From positions 56,787,334-56,851,333 of the forward strand of contig NC_051084.1 in assembly GCF_004664715.2 (NCBI RefSeq): a stretch of 64,000 nucleotides of DNA. The letters run 5' to 3'. The stretch comes from Peromyscus leucopus (taxonomy: Eukaryota; Chordata; Mammalia; Rodentia; Cricetidae). The translations under genes and the position numbers were made by a program. Each line of letters opens with the position of its first letter. The stretch's first letter is position 1. This document shows positions 35,201 to 48,265 of this stretch, piece by piece. The notes under the pieces were generated by a model, which saw only the letters and a list, made by a program, of their open reading frames with translations, did not search any database and was not told the origin of the DNA.

Positions 35201-38089
35201 CTCCTAATTTATTTTTAAGCAATGTAAACCTTAAGATTTAGGCTTCTTCCAGTAAATGAGGCATGATGACTTTGGTTTTATTCATGTTCAGCTTCCCTCC
35301 CCGGTAGAGAAAGATCGGAAATTTAATGAATCATTTCACAATGAGCTTCCACTCTTACATAAACCAGACAAGCAGCTGAAAAATAAAGACGTCCTTTCTT
35401 TCCTTTGGATTCTTCACAAAGTCAAGAGTTAGTACTAGAGGAGAGTGAGTATAGACGATCTCATCAAAATTCTGTCCTGACTACTAGGAATTGTAATGTT
35501 ACAGAAATACATTGTCTAGGAGGCAAAGACTACATACTAAACACCAATCTCTGTGCCATATGAAGCAATGAAAATTTATATGTGTCTCTGTTTAAGGAAT
35601 ATCAATTTGGTAAATTAGAGTCAAGCTTCATGAAATTTGTGGAGTATTGTTTTTAGAAGTTAGTCCTCAAAAGAGTACATACAAGAATCTGTTTTCTAAA
35701 GGACAAAAGTAGGACTATTTTAGAGAAATAATTTGAACTATTCATACTAATTTAATCTATTTATTGATAGAGTAACAGTAAATTTAGAAGCTAAACAGAA
35801 CATCTGCCTCTTTCTACTGTTGGAATGCTCAATTTTTGAAGAGTTTTAACAAACCTAATCACTTCATAAACATCTTGTTGAAGCCTGTAGTTTTATGCCT
35901 TTGAACACATGCTGCAATATTAATAGGTGTGTTTATGTTCAGCATTTTTCAAAGACAAATTTGAAATGAACTATTCTGTTTTCTCTCAACTTGCTGAAAT
36001 CAAGCAATATCAGCTTAACATTTATTTTGACTAACTAGAGATACAAATAGGTGATACAGCTGTCCTTTTGTGCAATAAATGTTTATGTTTACCAGGCAGC
36101 ACATGAGCGATGGTTAGCACAGTGAATCTGTTAGCAGAAATTTCTTACTTGCAGTGGCTATTGTAAAGAGAATCTAAATGAAAGAAAACGGTCCCCTAAG
36201 CCTGTTTATTTCTTTGAAAAACTGTCTACTTATATGTTTTGCAATATGCCCGTGAATCCCTTCCTGTGTGTGGGAGCCCCATGAGAGGTACTTACTAAGT
36301 TAACTTTTATTGTCCACATATGAAAACCGTGACACAAAGAAGGGGCAGAGCTGAATTCAACCATATGTTCTTAATCTACCCTTCTGTGGAGATAAATGCA
36401 GTCTAATACTTTAATAATTCAAAAGGTGCTCAACTTCTCAACCCTTTGTTGCTATGGGAAGTTCAAAAATGCAATGAAGTTTTGTTCTAAGCTTTCTAGA
36501 GTATATTTCTTCAACCATGCACAGCAGCTTTGGATTTCTAATCCTTCTTCCATTTTTTTTTTTCTTTCCTAGTGTGTAGGTTGTATTCCTCCATAGTAAT
36601 AAAGGTGAAAGTGATTAAAATTTTGACCTGCTATTAGCATACAGAGCTCATGAATAGGTTTTAGTCATTTATATGAATTTTAAAGACTTTAGGTTTTTCA
36701 TTAATGTAAATATCCACTTAGGTCTAAATGCAATCTATTTTGAATATTCTGTACTAGAAAAATATGAATGTTTTATGTTACGGGGGCAAAGACTTTGCTG
36801 TTTAATTGCTTTGAACTCCACTTAGCACCACATTAACACAACTAGGTGCTTAATCTGTTCTATAATTATAATTATAGAAGATGAAAATAAAATAGAACTA
36901 CAATTACCTCTTCTTGTATAAAGTAATGATTTTAAGTTGTTAATATGTCATTTATAGTCGACAAAAATATAGTTAGTTCAGCATCTGTAATGGCAAAAGA
37001 AACAGGATATCTATAAAAAGAAATAGAGGTAAAAAGTTCATTCCTTAGCTGAGGGAATAGTTTATTTAATTTTTCTCTTTTAAATAATTTGTTAAGTTCA
37101 TTTTACATCCCCAGCTTTCGTTTGGCTGGATACTGAAATTGAATACTATCTTATTGTGAAGAACAAAATAATTTTGGGTCATTCTTAATGTCAATTTAGG
37201 GATGGTCTTAATTGTAATAGCATTCAATTATTGGAAACCAATTTGATTCAAGCTCTCTACTTTAAATGTTAATGATTCACTGTGGTAGGGATATAAACAT
37301 TTAAGAGAAAGCAATCAAAACAGTTATTTTTCTTCACAGAAAGATAGTTACTTATTTTATTTTAAGATTTTTAGAGACCATTTGTAGACCTTTGGCAGGC
37401 AAAAACTAAAATCATTATTTGAGAAGTACATTAGAAAAAGTTTTTATTTCCACTTCATTAATTTTATGTCTTTGAATATCTTTTCTATTTACACATGCTA
37501 AAAAACATATCCTCCAAGAAGTAAAATCTATTTTCATTGTAATTCAAATTTAATGTAATTTTGTATTCTATTTGGATGAAAACAATAACATATATCAATG
37601 ATAATAATTATTTGTATATTTCATCATCAGAAGAAAACCCTATTTGAATAAATTCAGAATTCTTGTATCATGTTCATTATGTATAAAAATTTTTAGGTAC
37701 ATGCTTAAAAATATTTCAGCATTTGCAGAATTTAGCAGATTAAGAAGAATTTAGAAAACTATTCCAGAGCAATTTACTTGCTTTGAACATCTGGTTAACA
37801 GCTGGAGTAATGAAAGTCAACACAGCAGCGCCCATCTTTTACACTGATTCCCCCATGCACACACAAGCTCTGGGAAGGATTAACTACTGTTAAGTCTTGC
37901 TTCCTCTTTCCAGAGAGATTTCTTTACTAAAGGAAAGATTTTAAATTCTTAAGCACATCAGCTAAAATATATGGGAATTATGAATAATACTGATTAACCC
38001 CAGATTTCAATTTCATATAAATTCCTGGGAATGCTGTCTTTTAACAGGTGACATTAGCATGTTATGCTTAACTCTCTCTCTTTTCTTTT
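32241..38089. other. 5.8-kb repeat-poor intronic stretch
   Basis: I recognise no SINE, LINE or LTR across this stretch, only short T and A runs. No exon-like unit with matched splice sites and a convincing frame was seen. Such a stretch can mark conserved intronic regulatory sequence, but conservation cannot be judged here. Confidence 0.45.
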
Positions 38090-38092
38090 TGG

Positions 38093-38228
38093 AAAGTAAT
38101 TTTTTTATTTTTTTATTATTAAGAAATTTTTTTATTCATTTTATATACCAATCACAGACCGCCCTCTTCTGTCCTCCTACCCCTCCAGCCTACCCCTCCA
38201 ACCTACCCCCATTCTCTTGGTAATTCAG
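38093..38228 (-). repeat. Probable short L1 3'-end fragment, antisense
   Basis: T-rich start, then 'ttattcattttatatacca' and a pyrimidine-rich stretch, as seen at reversed rodent L1 ends. Confidence 0.45.
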
Positions 38229-39806
38229 TGAACACACTTAACGCCCAAATGATATTGTGTCAATAGTTCCTGATGTATTCGGCTGCATCTACTTACTGAA
38301 TTGACTAGTTGGTAAAGCCTGAGCTTACCCTGCTAAGGTGTTTAACATATTAGTTAGATTATAACTTTTGGGATGGGTAATATGTACAATTATCTAAATT
38401 CCAACATTTTACATTTTTACTGTTTCATGTGAATCTATATTTTATTGTCAATTATTGTTTTCATTTAGTGTGCTGATAAATCTGCAATGCATTCAATTGA
38501 AAATGTTGAAGAGATTCCCCCAGCTCAGTTCTCACTGAAAAACACTTCATTTTTAAAATAAATGTTATATGCACACTTACACCTCATATGGAATGTTAGA
38601 AACAGCTTATATGGATCAGCCCTTTAATTCACTGGTCAGCCAAAGTCACCCAAAGTGGTATTCCTTCCATTTAAATTGTGTTCCTGCTATTGAAATTTGT
38701 ATGACTAAATAGGCATTTTGTATGACTAAAAAGTCATACTTAAAGATAGGCCTGAAAACCCCATGAAACCGAACCATGGTAGTCTTTCTGCCATGTGTCA
38801 TCTCCAGTGATAAAACAAGCACAGATTGTTTTAGAATTGCACTTCTGTACTAATGCCATTTTGTAAGTGTTTTTCCAGGGGACTGGAGTGAGACGGTAAA
38901 AGCTTAGCAGGAAGTTAATTCAGTCAGGATGAGTCATAAAAGCTGTAGACAGAATATATGTACACAGTTTATGAAAAATGATGCTTGATAAGCAGCTGAA
39001 AGATCGTGCTTCTTGGTGCTTTCTTTTTTCCTAACCTAAGATTATTCTGTAAAGAACTATGTATATCTGCATGTAACAGCTCACAAAGGAACAGTTCTTG
39101 GTATGCAGACACTGTAGGGGTTCACCTTGACCTGGCTGCAGCCACCTTCAGTGATAACTGTCATGATTACTCTGGGCTGATTTTCCTGGAATAGTTTTTT
39201 CAGCGTGCTATATGCAATAAAAGGAAGAGTGGTATATGGAACTTTGTGACCAGACTCTGAAGCTGCCCGTGTCAGAAATATACTGCTGACACCTTTAACA
39301 TTAGCGTGAGATAAAGCAGGTATTTAGTGGCCTGGATATGGTCACTTTAGTCCTGACTACTAGCTAAGCTCCCTCCGTTCTGAACTCCTAGCTGCATCCT
39401 GGTCTTGCCTGGGAGAACTATGATCTTTCACCGAGTGTCCAATGAAGGCATTTGTGATAGAAGTCGGAAGGAGTAGATACAAGTCATAATGAAGAGGGCA
39501 GAGATTGGATGCAATGTAAGCAAGCTGAATTGAAGCATCTGTGCTAGGGAGTAGGGATTCAGTAGACGTTGTGAACAGAGACTATTTCCCTTTATGTGAT
39601 TGGTACTTAAAAATTTTAGAAAAAAGTGTGATTCAGCTGAGTAAGTGGTTAAGGTGATAGAAAATAAATATTTCATATTATTAAATAAGTTTTCTATGAT
39701 GAAGAAAAACTTGAGGTGAGGCATTGAGTATACTTCAGTACAACCCTAAAACGAGAGGCTAACTCTGGGATCCTGAGAATTAAATAAAGAATGTTTGCTG
39801 AGAAAT
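38229..39806. other. Intronic sequence, nothing recognised
   Basis: No repeat or convincing frame recognised. Confidence 0.5.
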
Positions 39807-40425
39807 TAAAAGCTATGGCTTCCATGGCCAGGCCCCATGTGGAGCTCTGGGAGTCCACTGAGAGGGGGGGGGGGAAAGGGAGGGAGGGAGGGAGGGGGAG
39901 GGGGGGGGGGAGGGGGAAGGGGGGAGAGGGGAGAGGGGAGAGGGGAGAGAAAGAAAGAGGAGGGATTGTATGAGCAAGAGATGTTGAGACCATGATTGGA
40001 AAAAGCACAGGGACAAATAGCCAAACTAGTGGAAACACATGAAATATGAACCAATAGTTGAGAAGCCCCCATGGAACTGGATCAGGCCCTCTGGATAAGT
40101 GAGACAGCTGATCAGCTTGAACTGTTTGGGAGGCCTCCAGACAGTGTGACCTGGACCTGTCCTTGGTGTATGAGCTGGCTGTTTGGAGCCTGGGGCCTGT
40201 GCTGGAACACTTTGCTCAGCCTGGGTAAAGGGAGGAGGGGACTGGACCTGCCTTAACTGAATCTACCAGGCTGAGCTGAATCCCCAGGGGAGTCCTTGCC
40301 CTGGAGAAGGTAGGAATCAGGGGGTGGATTGGGGGGAGGGGGAGAGGAGGGAGGACAGGGGAATCTGTGGCTGATATATAAAATTAAATTAATTATAAAA
40401 TTAAAAAAGAAGCTTGAAAAAAAGA
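39807..40425 (+). repeat. L1 3' UTR copy, sense, 5'-truncated
   Basis: 'gatcaggccctctggataa', 'gctggctgtttggagcctg' and 'ggggactggacctgcctta' recur in the L1 copy at 54276. It contains a long G-rich purine tract (39860-39960) and ends in an A/T-rich tail near 40420. Confidence 0.75.
39860..39960 (+). repeat. G-rich polypurine tract
   Basis: About 100 bases of almost only G and A, with several G-runs of four or more (10-11 at longest). It has G-quadruplex and triplex potential and sits within L1 3' UTR sequence. Confidence 0.95.
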
Positions 40426-40656
40426 AAAAGTTGAATTTTGTTTTGTAAACAAGTTGTATTTTCTGTTCAGTATATAATTTTTACTGCTGTAATTCATCAT
40501 TCCTATTTTACAATCTTGTAAGAGTGCTTCCTGATTTCTGAACAAAGTTTTCTCTCTTTTTAGATTTTCAAAAACTCTATGGTTTACCAAATGCTTATAC
40601 ACTTAATTATAAATGATACAGAGTCCATTTCATTCCTTGAAAAAGTCCATGTGCGT

Positions 40657-40682
40657 GGTTTTTTTTTTTTTTTTTTTTTTTT
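40657..40682 (+). repeat. Poly-T tract
   Basis: An uninterrupted T run of about 22-24 bases within AT-rich sequence. Confidence 0.9.
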
Positions 40683-40934
40683 AACTATTTTTGGAATTTT
40701 AAATTTGAGGTTGATCAGATAAATTTTTTTTTCTGGACCAAGAAATCATCCTCGTGGCTAATCAATAGTACAACTAAAAGTAATAAATAAATGAATAAAT
40801 TCATCTAAGTCATGCAACTCATTTTGTGCCTTTCAAAAATGCTCGTATTTACTAAAATCTACCTAGGATCTTTGTGCATTCTGCTCATCATGGGTTGCAT
40901 CTCAAAATTGTTCTTCAGCAGACAGTAATAGCAG

Positions 40935-41125
40935 TTTTTTTTTTTGTTTGTTTTTGTTTTTGTTTTTGCTGTTGTTGTCTTTTCTTTTGTTTTTTCGAGA
41001 GGGTTTCTCTGTGTAGTTTTGGTGCATGTCATGGAACTCACTTTGTAGTCCCCCAGGCTGGCCTTGAACTCACAGAGATCCACCTGCCTCTGGGATTAAA
41101 GGCGTGCGCCACCACCGCCCTGCAA
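40935..41125 (-). repeat. B1 SINE, antisense, internally deleted
   Basis: T/GTTTTT-rich start, 'gtttctctgtgtagttttg', and 'gggattaaaggcgtgcgcc'. The usual 'cctcccgagtgct' block is missing before 'gggattaaag'. Confidence 0.92.
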
Positions 41126-41780
41126 GAAGCAGTTTTAAAGAGCAGAAATTTTACACCTCTCAGTGAACAAGTTCCCTTCGTTTCAACAGCAGTTAAAGAC
41201 TGGGTGGACACGTCAGTCAACCTTTTACTGTCTCTTCTTTGTCTAGAAACTATTAGAGTTGAGAAAGCCAAAGGGGATTCAAGCATTTTAGTATAATAGA
41301 GACAGTGAACTTAGGGTAAAGTTAGCTAGGTCACGTGTATTTTGTAGAGGAAATTGTCTGCAGTGTTGTGATTTCCATACAATTTAATTCTCCCTAAAAG
41401 CATCATAGTCAATAGAAAAATCACTATGTCAGCAAAGCTTGAGTATGGAAATTCCCTTCATAGGATAAAAGGATTAGTTTTAAGTGGAAAGAAGTATCAC
41501 AAGTGAAACTTATCTTTTAATGGTGAGTGTGCTCCTTTGTCCTGTCATTTTTTCCGAGTGTTTCTTAAATGTGTAGAGGATAAAGAGTGATTTTTAAACA
41601 CATTTTTTTGCATCATCATCATAACTCCTCAGGAGTCATCACTCTCAACAACTGTATTTGTGAAAAATAAAAATTTTAGGTATCTTTGATGTTTGGGTTA
41701 AATATTTGTATGATCTGTTTTGTTACACTAAAAATTTACATATTAACATCAAACCCACCCCTATATATATAATAGACATA
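41126..41780. other. Intronic sequence, nothing recognised
   Basis: AT-rich, no identifiable repeat. Confidence 0.5.
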
Positions 41781-41781
41781 A

Positions 41782-42182
41782 TAGTGCTGTTGAGAAAACT
41801 TAGTATAAGTGCTTGTAAGGAAAGCTCTAGCACTTGACTTTAATCTCCAGAACTTATTTTTAAAAGGTCAAGGTAGGCATGCTGTTTTTGCTCTTATTCC
41901 CAACTTTTCAGAGGTAAAATGGGCAGATCACTGGGGACTCACTGGCCAGCTAACCTAGACTGTGTGACGAAGTACCTTGGACTCCCTGACCAGTTGACCT
42001 AGACTGTGGGACAAAGTACCCTGGACTCACTGCCAGAAAGCCTAACCTTTTTGGCTAGCTCCAGCCAGTTTAATAACACATTATGAAACATTAAAATTAA
42101 CATCTGAGGAATAATACCCAAGGTTCTCCTCTGGTCTTTACATCTGTACACACAAACTTGAGCTTGTGTCCGCATTCAGGTG

Positions 42183-42233
<51 letters not shown>
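41782..42233 (+). repeat. B4-type SINE, sense, with internal duplication and (CA)n tail
   Basis: The head is diverged; 'aggttctcctctggtcttta' leads to the tail region. A segment of about 44 bp ('gacctagactgtgggacaa' type) is present twice, with a partial third copy (about 41931-42045). The tail is (CA)25 at 42184-42233. Confidence 0.65.
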
Positions 42234-42237
<4 letters not shown>

Positions 42238-42359
42238 GCACACGAGTGAATATGAAAGAGACAGAGACAGAGAGATTACAAATCTGAGTGTGCTAATATT
42301 TGGGGTAGGTGGTTCAAAGGTAATTAGGTTTAGAATATAACCCTTAAGAGGGGCGATTA

Positions 42360-42540
42360 AAACTGGGCGGTGGTGGCGCACGCCTTTAATCCCAGCACTT
42401 GGGAGGCAGAGCCAGGCGGATCTCTGTGAGTTCGAGGCCAGCCTGGGCTACCAAGTGAGTTCCAGGAAAGGCGCAAAGCTACACAGAGAAACCCTGTCTC
42501 GAAAAACAAAAACAAAACAAAACAAAACAAAAAAAAAAAA
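42360..42540 (+). repeat. B1 SINE, sense, cricetid-type, with target duplication
   Basis: 'gcctttaatcccagcactt' and 'ctaccaagtgagttccagg' are typical. GAGGGGCGATTA (42348-42359) recurs as GAGGGGGATTA after the tail (42541), an almost perfect target duplication, so the insertion is fairly young. Confidence 0.95.
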
Positions 42541-42551
42541 GAGGGGGATTA

Positions 42552-45420
42552 GTTGCCCTTATTTTAGTGAAATAGAGCCCAGGGAGCTAACCAATTCTAT
42601 TTCACCATTTGCGAATTCAGTGACAACCTGGTAGTCTACTGTCTAGAAATGACCCTTCTCCATAACATGCTGCTGCTGGCACCTTGATCTCAGACTCCAG
42701 GACCTCAGAACGGTGATAGTAAGATTTCTGTTCTTTATAAACTAGCCAGGCTGTACAGTTCTGTGACAGCCACTTGAATGGACTCAAACACATATTTATC
42801 ATTCTCACGTTTACATGCTGTTCTGGCTTGAATGAGGAAGTTGAGGAGGAGCTGTGTGTGTTCAGGATTCAGAGTGCCAGAGACGTGATTTGATTCCAGG
42901 CTCCCTGTGGACAGAACATGTCCCTTTCTCTGCCATGTTGTTTTTCTTTTAAATACTTGCTAAAACTAACATAAACAACAAGGACAACCTTTTGTGGGAT
43001 GGTAGGGATGTGATGAGGGTGTGCTTGCAGGTGATTTAGCTGGGGAAGCTTCTATCAGAGGGCATGCACTTTTACCCATTTGTAACTAAGTTCTTCTTTT
43101 TTGGTGATTGGTTTGGAGCGTATCTGTCAATATTTGGTGTTCATATGCCTAGTGGCTAAACAAGATTAGAGCTTTTGATTCCCAGTTTTTCTTCCTTTCT
43201 ACCGAAATCTGGCCTAACTATTGCCCTCCTTATGGACTAGGCTTTTAGGGCACTTGACCTGCCTATTGCAAGGAGAAAGCCATTCCTTATCATTCCACAT
43301 TTATGCATGTATAGGTTCTCTGAACTTTGTGTTTGGGGCAGATTTTGGTTTGATTCCTTTGCTGTAAATGGAAAACTTGTCCTTCCCTTTGCATTGGCTT
43401 TGCTTGCAAACTCTGGGGGCTTCAGATACAAGAGACTTATTTTTTGAGGTTTTTAACTGCACTCTAAAATATTTGCCCCAAAACAGTTTCATCAAAACTA
43501 AAAATTTAAACTTTAGGGGTCTTGCATATATAACTTGCATACCTATGGAGGAGCACAGGGGAAAAATGTATGATAGGATTCTGTTGGGTTTAAAGGACTA
43601 GTAAGTATGCTGAATTTTTAGCTAAGTAGCAAAAACAGTGGTAATAGCACAGTGCTGGCCAGTTGTTATCCGCATCATCAGCATCATGCATTTATGCTTA
43701 ATGTTGCTAATACTGTGTGAGATTCTGAATTAATTAAAATGCATGTTATTATCAATGCAGTATTACTGAAATAAGATAATCTCCATAAATTGTAATTAAT
43801 ATTTTGAGTATAATTGTGCATCATTGTGTTTATATAATGAATTTTATATTGTTTTAAAGTGTATATATTGTTGTTAATTAATGTCACATAAACATCATTG
43901 TTATCTAATTCCTCTGAACTCAATTTTGACAGAACAATCTGGTCTATTAAAAGTTTCTTTGACTTCAAATGATAAAGGTGTTGTCTTTAATATATTATCA
44001 TTTAGTTATTTGCATATGTATTTTAGCTAGAGTTCTATTTATTTATTCATCTACTCTTGACCTCAGTTAGGTAGGGCATGTTCTTTCCTAGAATCTTAGG
44101 TTCTTTATATTAAAATGTCTCAGAGACATGTCTTACATTTAGGAAGAAGCAGATCCGAATCTCCCTTGAGAAAAGGGGGATTTTAAAATTTCCAGTGTCT
44201 CTATTGAATTCTGTCTTTTCCACCCATTACAATTAGCTTGTGTGTGGTCACTTTGTACTTTTATATTAGATATGTGACTACCGCAGGAGCCTGAGTTTTT
44301 GATTGTGGAACCTACCTTCCTAATGTGGCTTCCAGCACTGAAGTTGTCAGCATTCATGTGAATCTGACTCTTTGGAGGAAATTTGACAAAGCAGTTTTTA
44401 TTGGCAGCTCCTGCTCCTGTCTCACTTTTAGATGAATAGCAGCAATTGTCATTTTTCTCCCGGGAGGAAAAAGCTATTTCTGTTTTGTTGCTGTCTAAAT
44501 CAAGCATAGGCACCAAAGAAGAGCACAGTTTCACTCATATTCATGATTTTGCTGTCTATAAAGATACTTCGAGAATCAAATAAATATTCTTAATTTTCTG
44601 TGAATAACATAACAGATTGAAGTGTTATCTTACATTTTCAATTATTATATTGGCTAATTTCGTTTTTGAACTAACTTTTTGAAATATCAAAGTATAACAT
44701 CCCTTTAATCTCATAGACATAGTTGGATGATTACCTCAAAAACTGATGATAAGTGATGGTGATTTAAAAAGTCTTATAAGTTTGACAGCTAATGATCAAC
44801 ATAGTCATGCCATTTTAGAAAGAAAATCATTTGTATTCTTTGGGAAATATGCCATACTGAAGTCAGTATGTTTATTTTTAATATTTTAAAATATAACACC
44901 AACTTACTATTACTAGTGTTTGGAAAACTGGAGCTACATATGTGTACCTCTCTTGGATTATTTTGTAGTCAAACTGTTTGCTATGCAATGGCAGGCCTCT
45001 ACACAGAACTGGAGCATTGCTTTAACCTTGTATGGTAAAAGATGTAAAATTAAAGTATGTTAAAACTTAACGAAGTTCAGCTTATAGCTAAAAGGTAGAA
45101 CCATGAAGTGACTGAGAAAATTTATTACTTAAAAGAAAACTTTGATAAAGCTTTGAAGTGAGTATTTGCTAATGGCGCAAGGCTACTGGAGTGCATACAT
45201 TGTACATTTAAGACAGATATCAAACCACTGCCTTCACTTTCACTAAATTTGAATTTGTATAAGAATGTGCCAACTTATGGATCTTCCTCTGCTTGGATGT
45301 TATAGACTCTGTTTAACCCAAAGTAGCACTCATAGACAAATTTCAGGAACCCTGAACTCTGAATTTATAACCATAGAGCTCTGGAGAGTAAAATAATGCT
45401 GAGAATAATCACATGTTCTG
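42552..45420. other. Intronic sequence with no recognised repeat
   Basis: No repeat family was recognised over about 2.9 kb. A minus-strand open frame (44139-44534) is discussed among the findings. Confidence 0.5.
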
Positions 45421-45427
45421 GATAAAT

Positions 45428-45572
45428 ATCCTTTAATCCCAGCACTTGGGAGGCAGAGACATGCAGATCTCTGTGAGTTTGAGGCGGGCCTGGTCTACAG
45501 AGCAAGACCCAGGACAAGCACCAAAACCACATGGATAAGCCCTGTCTCGAAAAAACATTTAAAAAAAAATTC
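45428..45572 (+). repeat. B1 SINE, sense
   Basis: 'ctttaatcccagcacttgg' then 'gcagatctctgtgagtttg' and 'ctggtctacagagcaagac'; A-rich tail. The first bases of the element are missing. Confidence 0.93.
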
Positions 45573-46010
45573 AATACCAGTGTAGTAATGAATAGTAGAA
45601 TCCCATAACTACCTCCTGTCATAGCACAGTGTTGCAGGGCTCCAAAGAGCATTTGCAGTAACTGCAAGACCTTTTTATAGTTAGAGTCCCAGACTGCCTG
45701 TTATGGTGCCATGTCCTATTTGTCAAAATAAGTAATGAAACCAGCTGAGATTTAAGCGTGAGAGAAACAAGACTCTTAATGGGAAGACCTGTAAAATATT
45801 ATTGCCATGTTTTCAATGAGTTATGTCATAGATTTTTGCTTTAGCTAATAGAACATTGGGAAAAATATGCAATTAGGGCGGACTTTTGGAAAAATAAAAG
45901 ATCAGAGAAGTCTGTTAACTGTAAATCTTGCTTGGTAACTGTTCTATTATATGTAATTTTACTATGTTAAAGTTAAAACCTTCCTTTTTGATTAGACAGA
46001 AAAGGAGAAG

Positions 46011-46358
46011 TGCTGTGGAATATCATTCTGTATGCTGTGAATGTGTGTTGCTCTGATTGGTTGATAAATAAAATATTGACTAGCCAGTAGCCAGGCAGGA
46101 AGTATAGGCGGGATAAGCAGACAAAGAGAATTCTGGGAAGAAGAAGGCTGAGTCAGGAGTCACCAATCAGATACAGAGGAAGCAAGATGACTAGGCAGAA
46201 CTGAGAAAAGGTACCAAGCCATGTGGGTAAACAAAAATAAGAATTGTGGGTTAATGCTAGTCAGTAATAAGCCTGAGTGAATGGCCATATAGTTCATGTG
46301 TTTATTGGGGTCTGAGCGGCCATGGACCAGTCAGGACACAGGAAAACTTCCAACTACA
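46011..46358 (+). mobile_element. Solo LTR, mys-related, sense
   Basis: Starts TGCTGTGGAATATC and ends CTTCCAACTACA, with 'agccaggcaggaagtatag' near the front. GAAG occurs directly before and after (a 6-bp AGAAGT match appears if the ends shift by one base), so the target duplication is probable but not clean. Confidence 0.75.
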
Positions 46359-46618
46359 GAAGTTGGCCCTTGTAATCCCAGTTGTCCTAACTAAATCTTG
46401 TGATCTTTTCCCTACTACCCATGATCCCCTAAATGTGTCCATCCTGCTGGAACTGTCCATAGATGAGAAGAAAAATCTATTCAAGCCACACAATCTTGAA
46501 AAATTAAGAACAATTATTGTTTTAAGCCACATAGGTATAATCAACTAAAAATGAAGCTATCACCACCTTTTTACTGTGGAAATTGGTATTATTTCTATGA
46601 ATTAAAAATAAACTTTCA

Positions 46619-46835
46619 GGGGGCTGGAGAGATGGCTCCAAAGTTAAGAATGCTTGCTGCTCTGGCAGAGTATCTGGCTGCTCTTATGGTTTTCAGTACC
46701 CATAATTAGCTCAAGGGATCCAGTAGTGTCTGCTGGCTGCTGCTAACACCTGCACTCATGTCTATATACTTGCACATAGACATGACACACACAGAAATAC
46801 ACACATTGTTACAAATAAAATAAATCTTTAAAAAT
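46619..46835 (+). repeat. B2 SINE, sense
   Basis: 'gggctggagagatggctcc' head, body with 'ctgctaacacctgcactca', ending 'aataaaataaatctttaaa', the typical B2 3' end. Confidence 0.92.
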
Positions 46836-48025
46836 GTAATTTTGTATGTAAAATTTCTGATAGTTTTTAAATGAAGGAATGATACCATTTTCAAATGTGG
46901 TCTGTTTCTAAGATAAAATTCCCTTTCATTTTCTTTACTTTGGAGTGGTAGGAAAGTCTCACCCTTTGTACAGGTCTCATTATTGCCACATTTTAAATTA
47001 ATACTTCCAAGATCATACACATGTTTTCTTTTCATCCTGTGCTATAATTCCCTATATAGTTCCCTATAGCATAACTCTAGGGAATTGGATTTGACTATGG
47101 AAGATAGGGAATAAAGAAATAACAGACAGACAGACACACAGGAGTAGTAGCTGGAGCTGGGTTCTGGAACTGGGCTGTCGGATATTGGACACCTCAGCAT
47201 CTGTAAATTCAGCTCATTAGAATTGAATGGGGATGTGAGGTTAGGGTATACAGCTGAAAAAGGATGTGGATTATTGTATTACAGGCTTTTGGGTTTATTT
47301 TATACAGCTGAGTCAAGGAAACTGTTTTAACTAATCTCAGTAGGAGGAGTATATGTAGAGAAGCAGTCTTTAGGCCTAAACACGCCTAAAACAGGCAAAG
47401 AAAGTTATGATGGATCTTTTCTGCACACACTACCAACTTTACCATGTGGACCAGAGAAAAGGTTTTACACCATCTGAGCCTCGCTCAGGGAGGTGTGGGT
47501 GGGATTTGACACTCTTCCATGGGTCTGAAATTAATGTAGTCCGGGATACAGCCTTGCCGATGCCAACAGCGATGGCATACATTCACTGAGGTCTTCACTC
47601 ACACAGGGCTTCCACAATCCTTACCACCACGACCTCTTTCCTCTTTCTTCTCTCTACACCTACACTTGCCTTCCCATCTGAATACTCTTTCTGAAGAGAA
47701 TTTCTCAGAGTTCCCAAATGATTAACTCCCTTTTTACAGTAAGAGAAGCCAATTATAAAACAAGCTTTCTATATAGATTTTTATTTCCTCCTAAGTTCTG
47801 GTGAAAAGAGACCGATAAATTTATTTTAGCGGGACAATATTTAGCACAGAGGTAGCAGTAAGGACATATTGCATAAATATAGCTAGATTAATGGATAAGA
47901 CTTTATATCCTCAGCTCTCTTAATATTCCTGTCTGCATTTTCCAAGCGACACAAACACCCTGATAGACAAAACGGATAAGGGAGATCTGGGTTGAGCTTG
48001 CCTTGAAATATGGTTGGTGCCCTTT
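46836..48025. other. Intronic sequence, nothing assigned
   Basis: The 47130-47400 part may be old LTR debris, but I cannot assign it. Confidence 0.4.
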
Positions 48026-48029
48026 GTAT

Positions 48030-48265
48030 TGGGTGTGATGTTTAATGTTACGTGTATACTTGGCTTTGCCACGGGATCCAAATTTTGGTCAAAGACCAGC
48101 ATACTGGTCACACTAAAGATAGTGTTTAGGGGTGATTGATACTTAGATAAACATTTTACAAAGAGTATTATTCTTTATAATCATTTGAAGGCCTTTGAGA
48201 AAAAACACATTTCCTAAAGAAGAAAGTTTTTCTAGATTACTTTTAATGAAGCTACATCAACCCTC
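48030..48265 (+). repeat. Possible ancient interspersed repeat fragment
   Basis: 'gatgtttaatgttacgtgta', 'cttggctttgccacggga' and 'aatcatttgaaggcctttg' resemble a diverged mammal-wide repeat. Old; family uncertain. Confidence 0.35.

Noticed and set aside
40874..41296. 140-codon + strand frame
   Set aside because: It overlaps the antisense B1 SINE; the middle of the product is the usual reversed-B1 translation.
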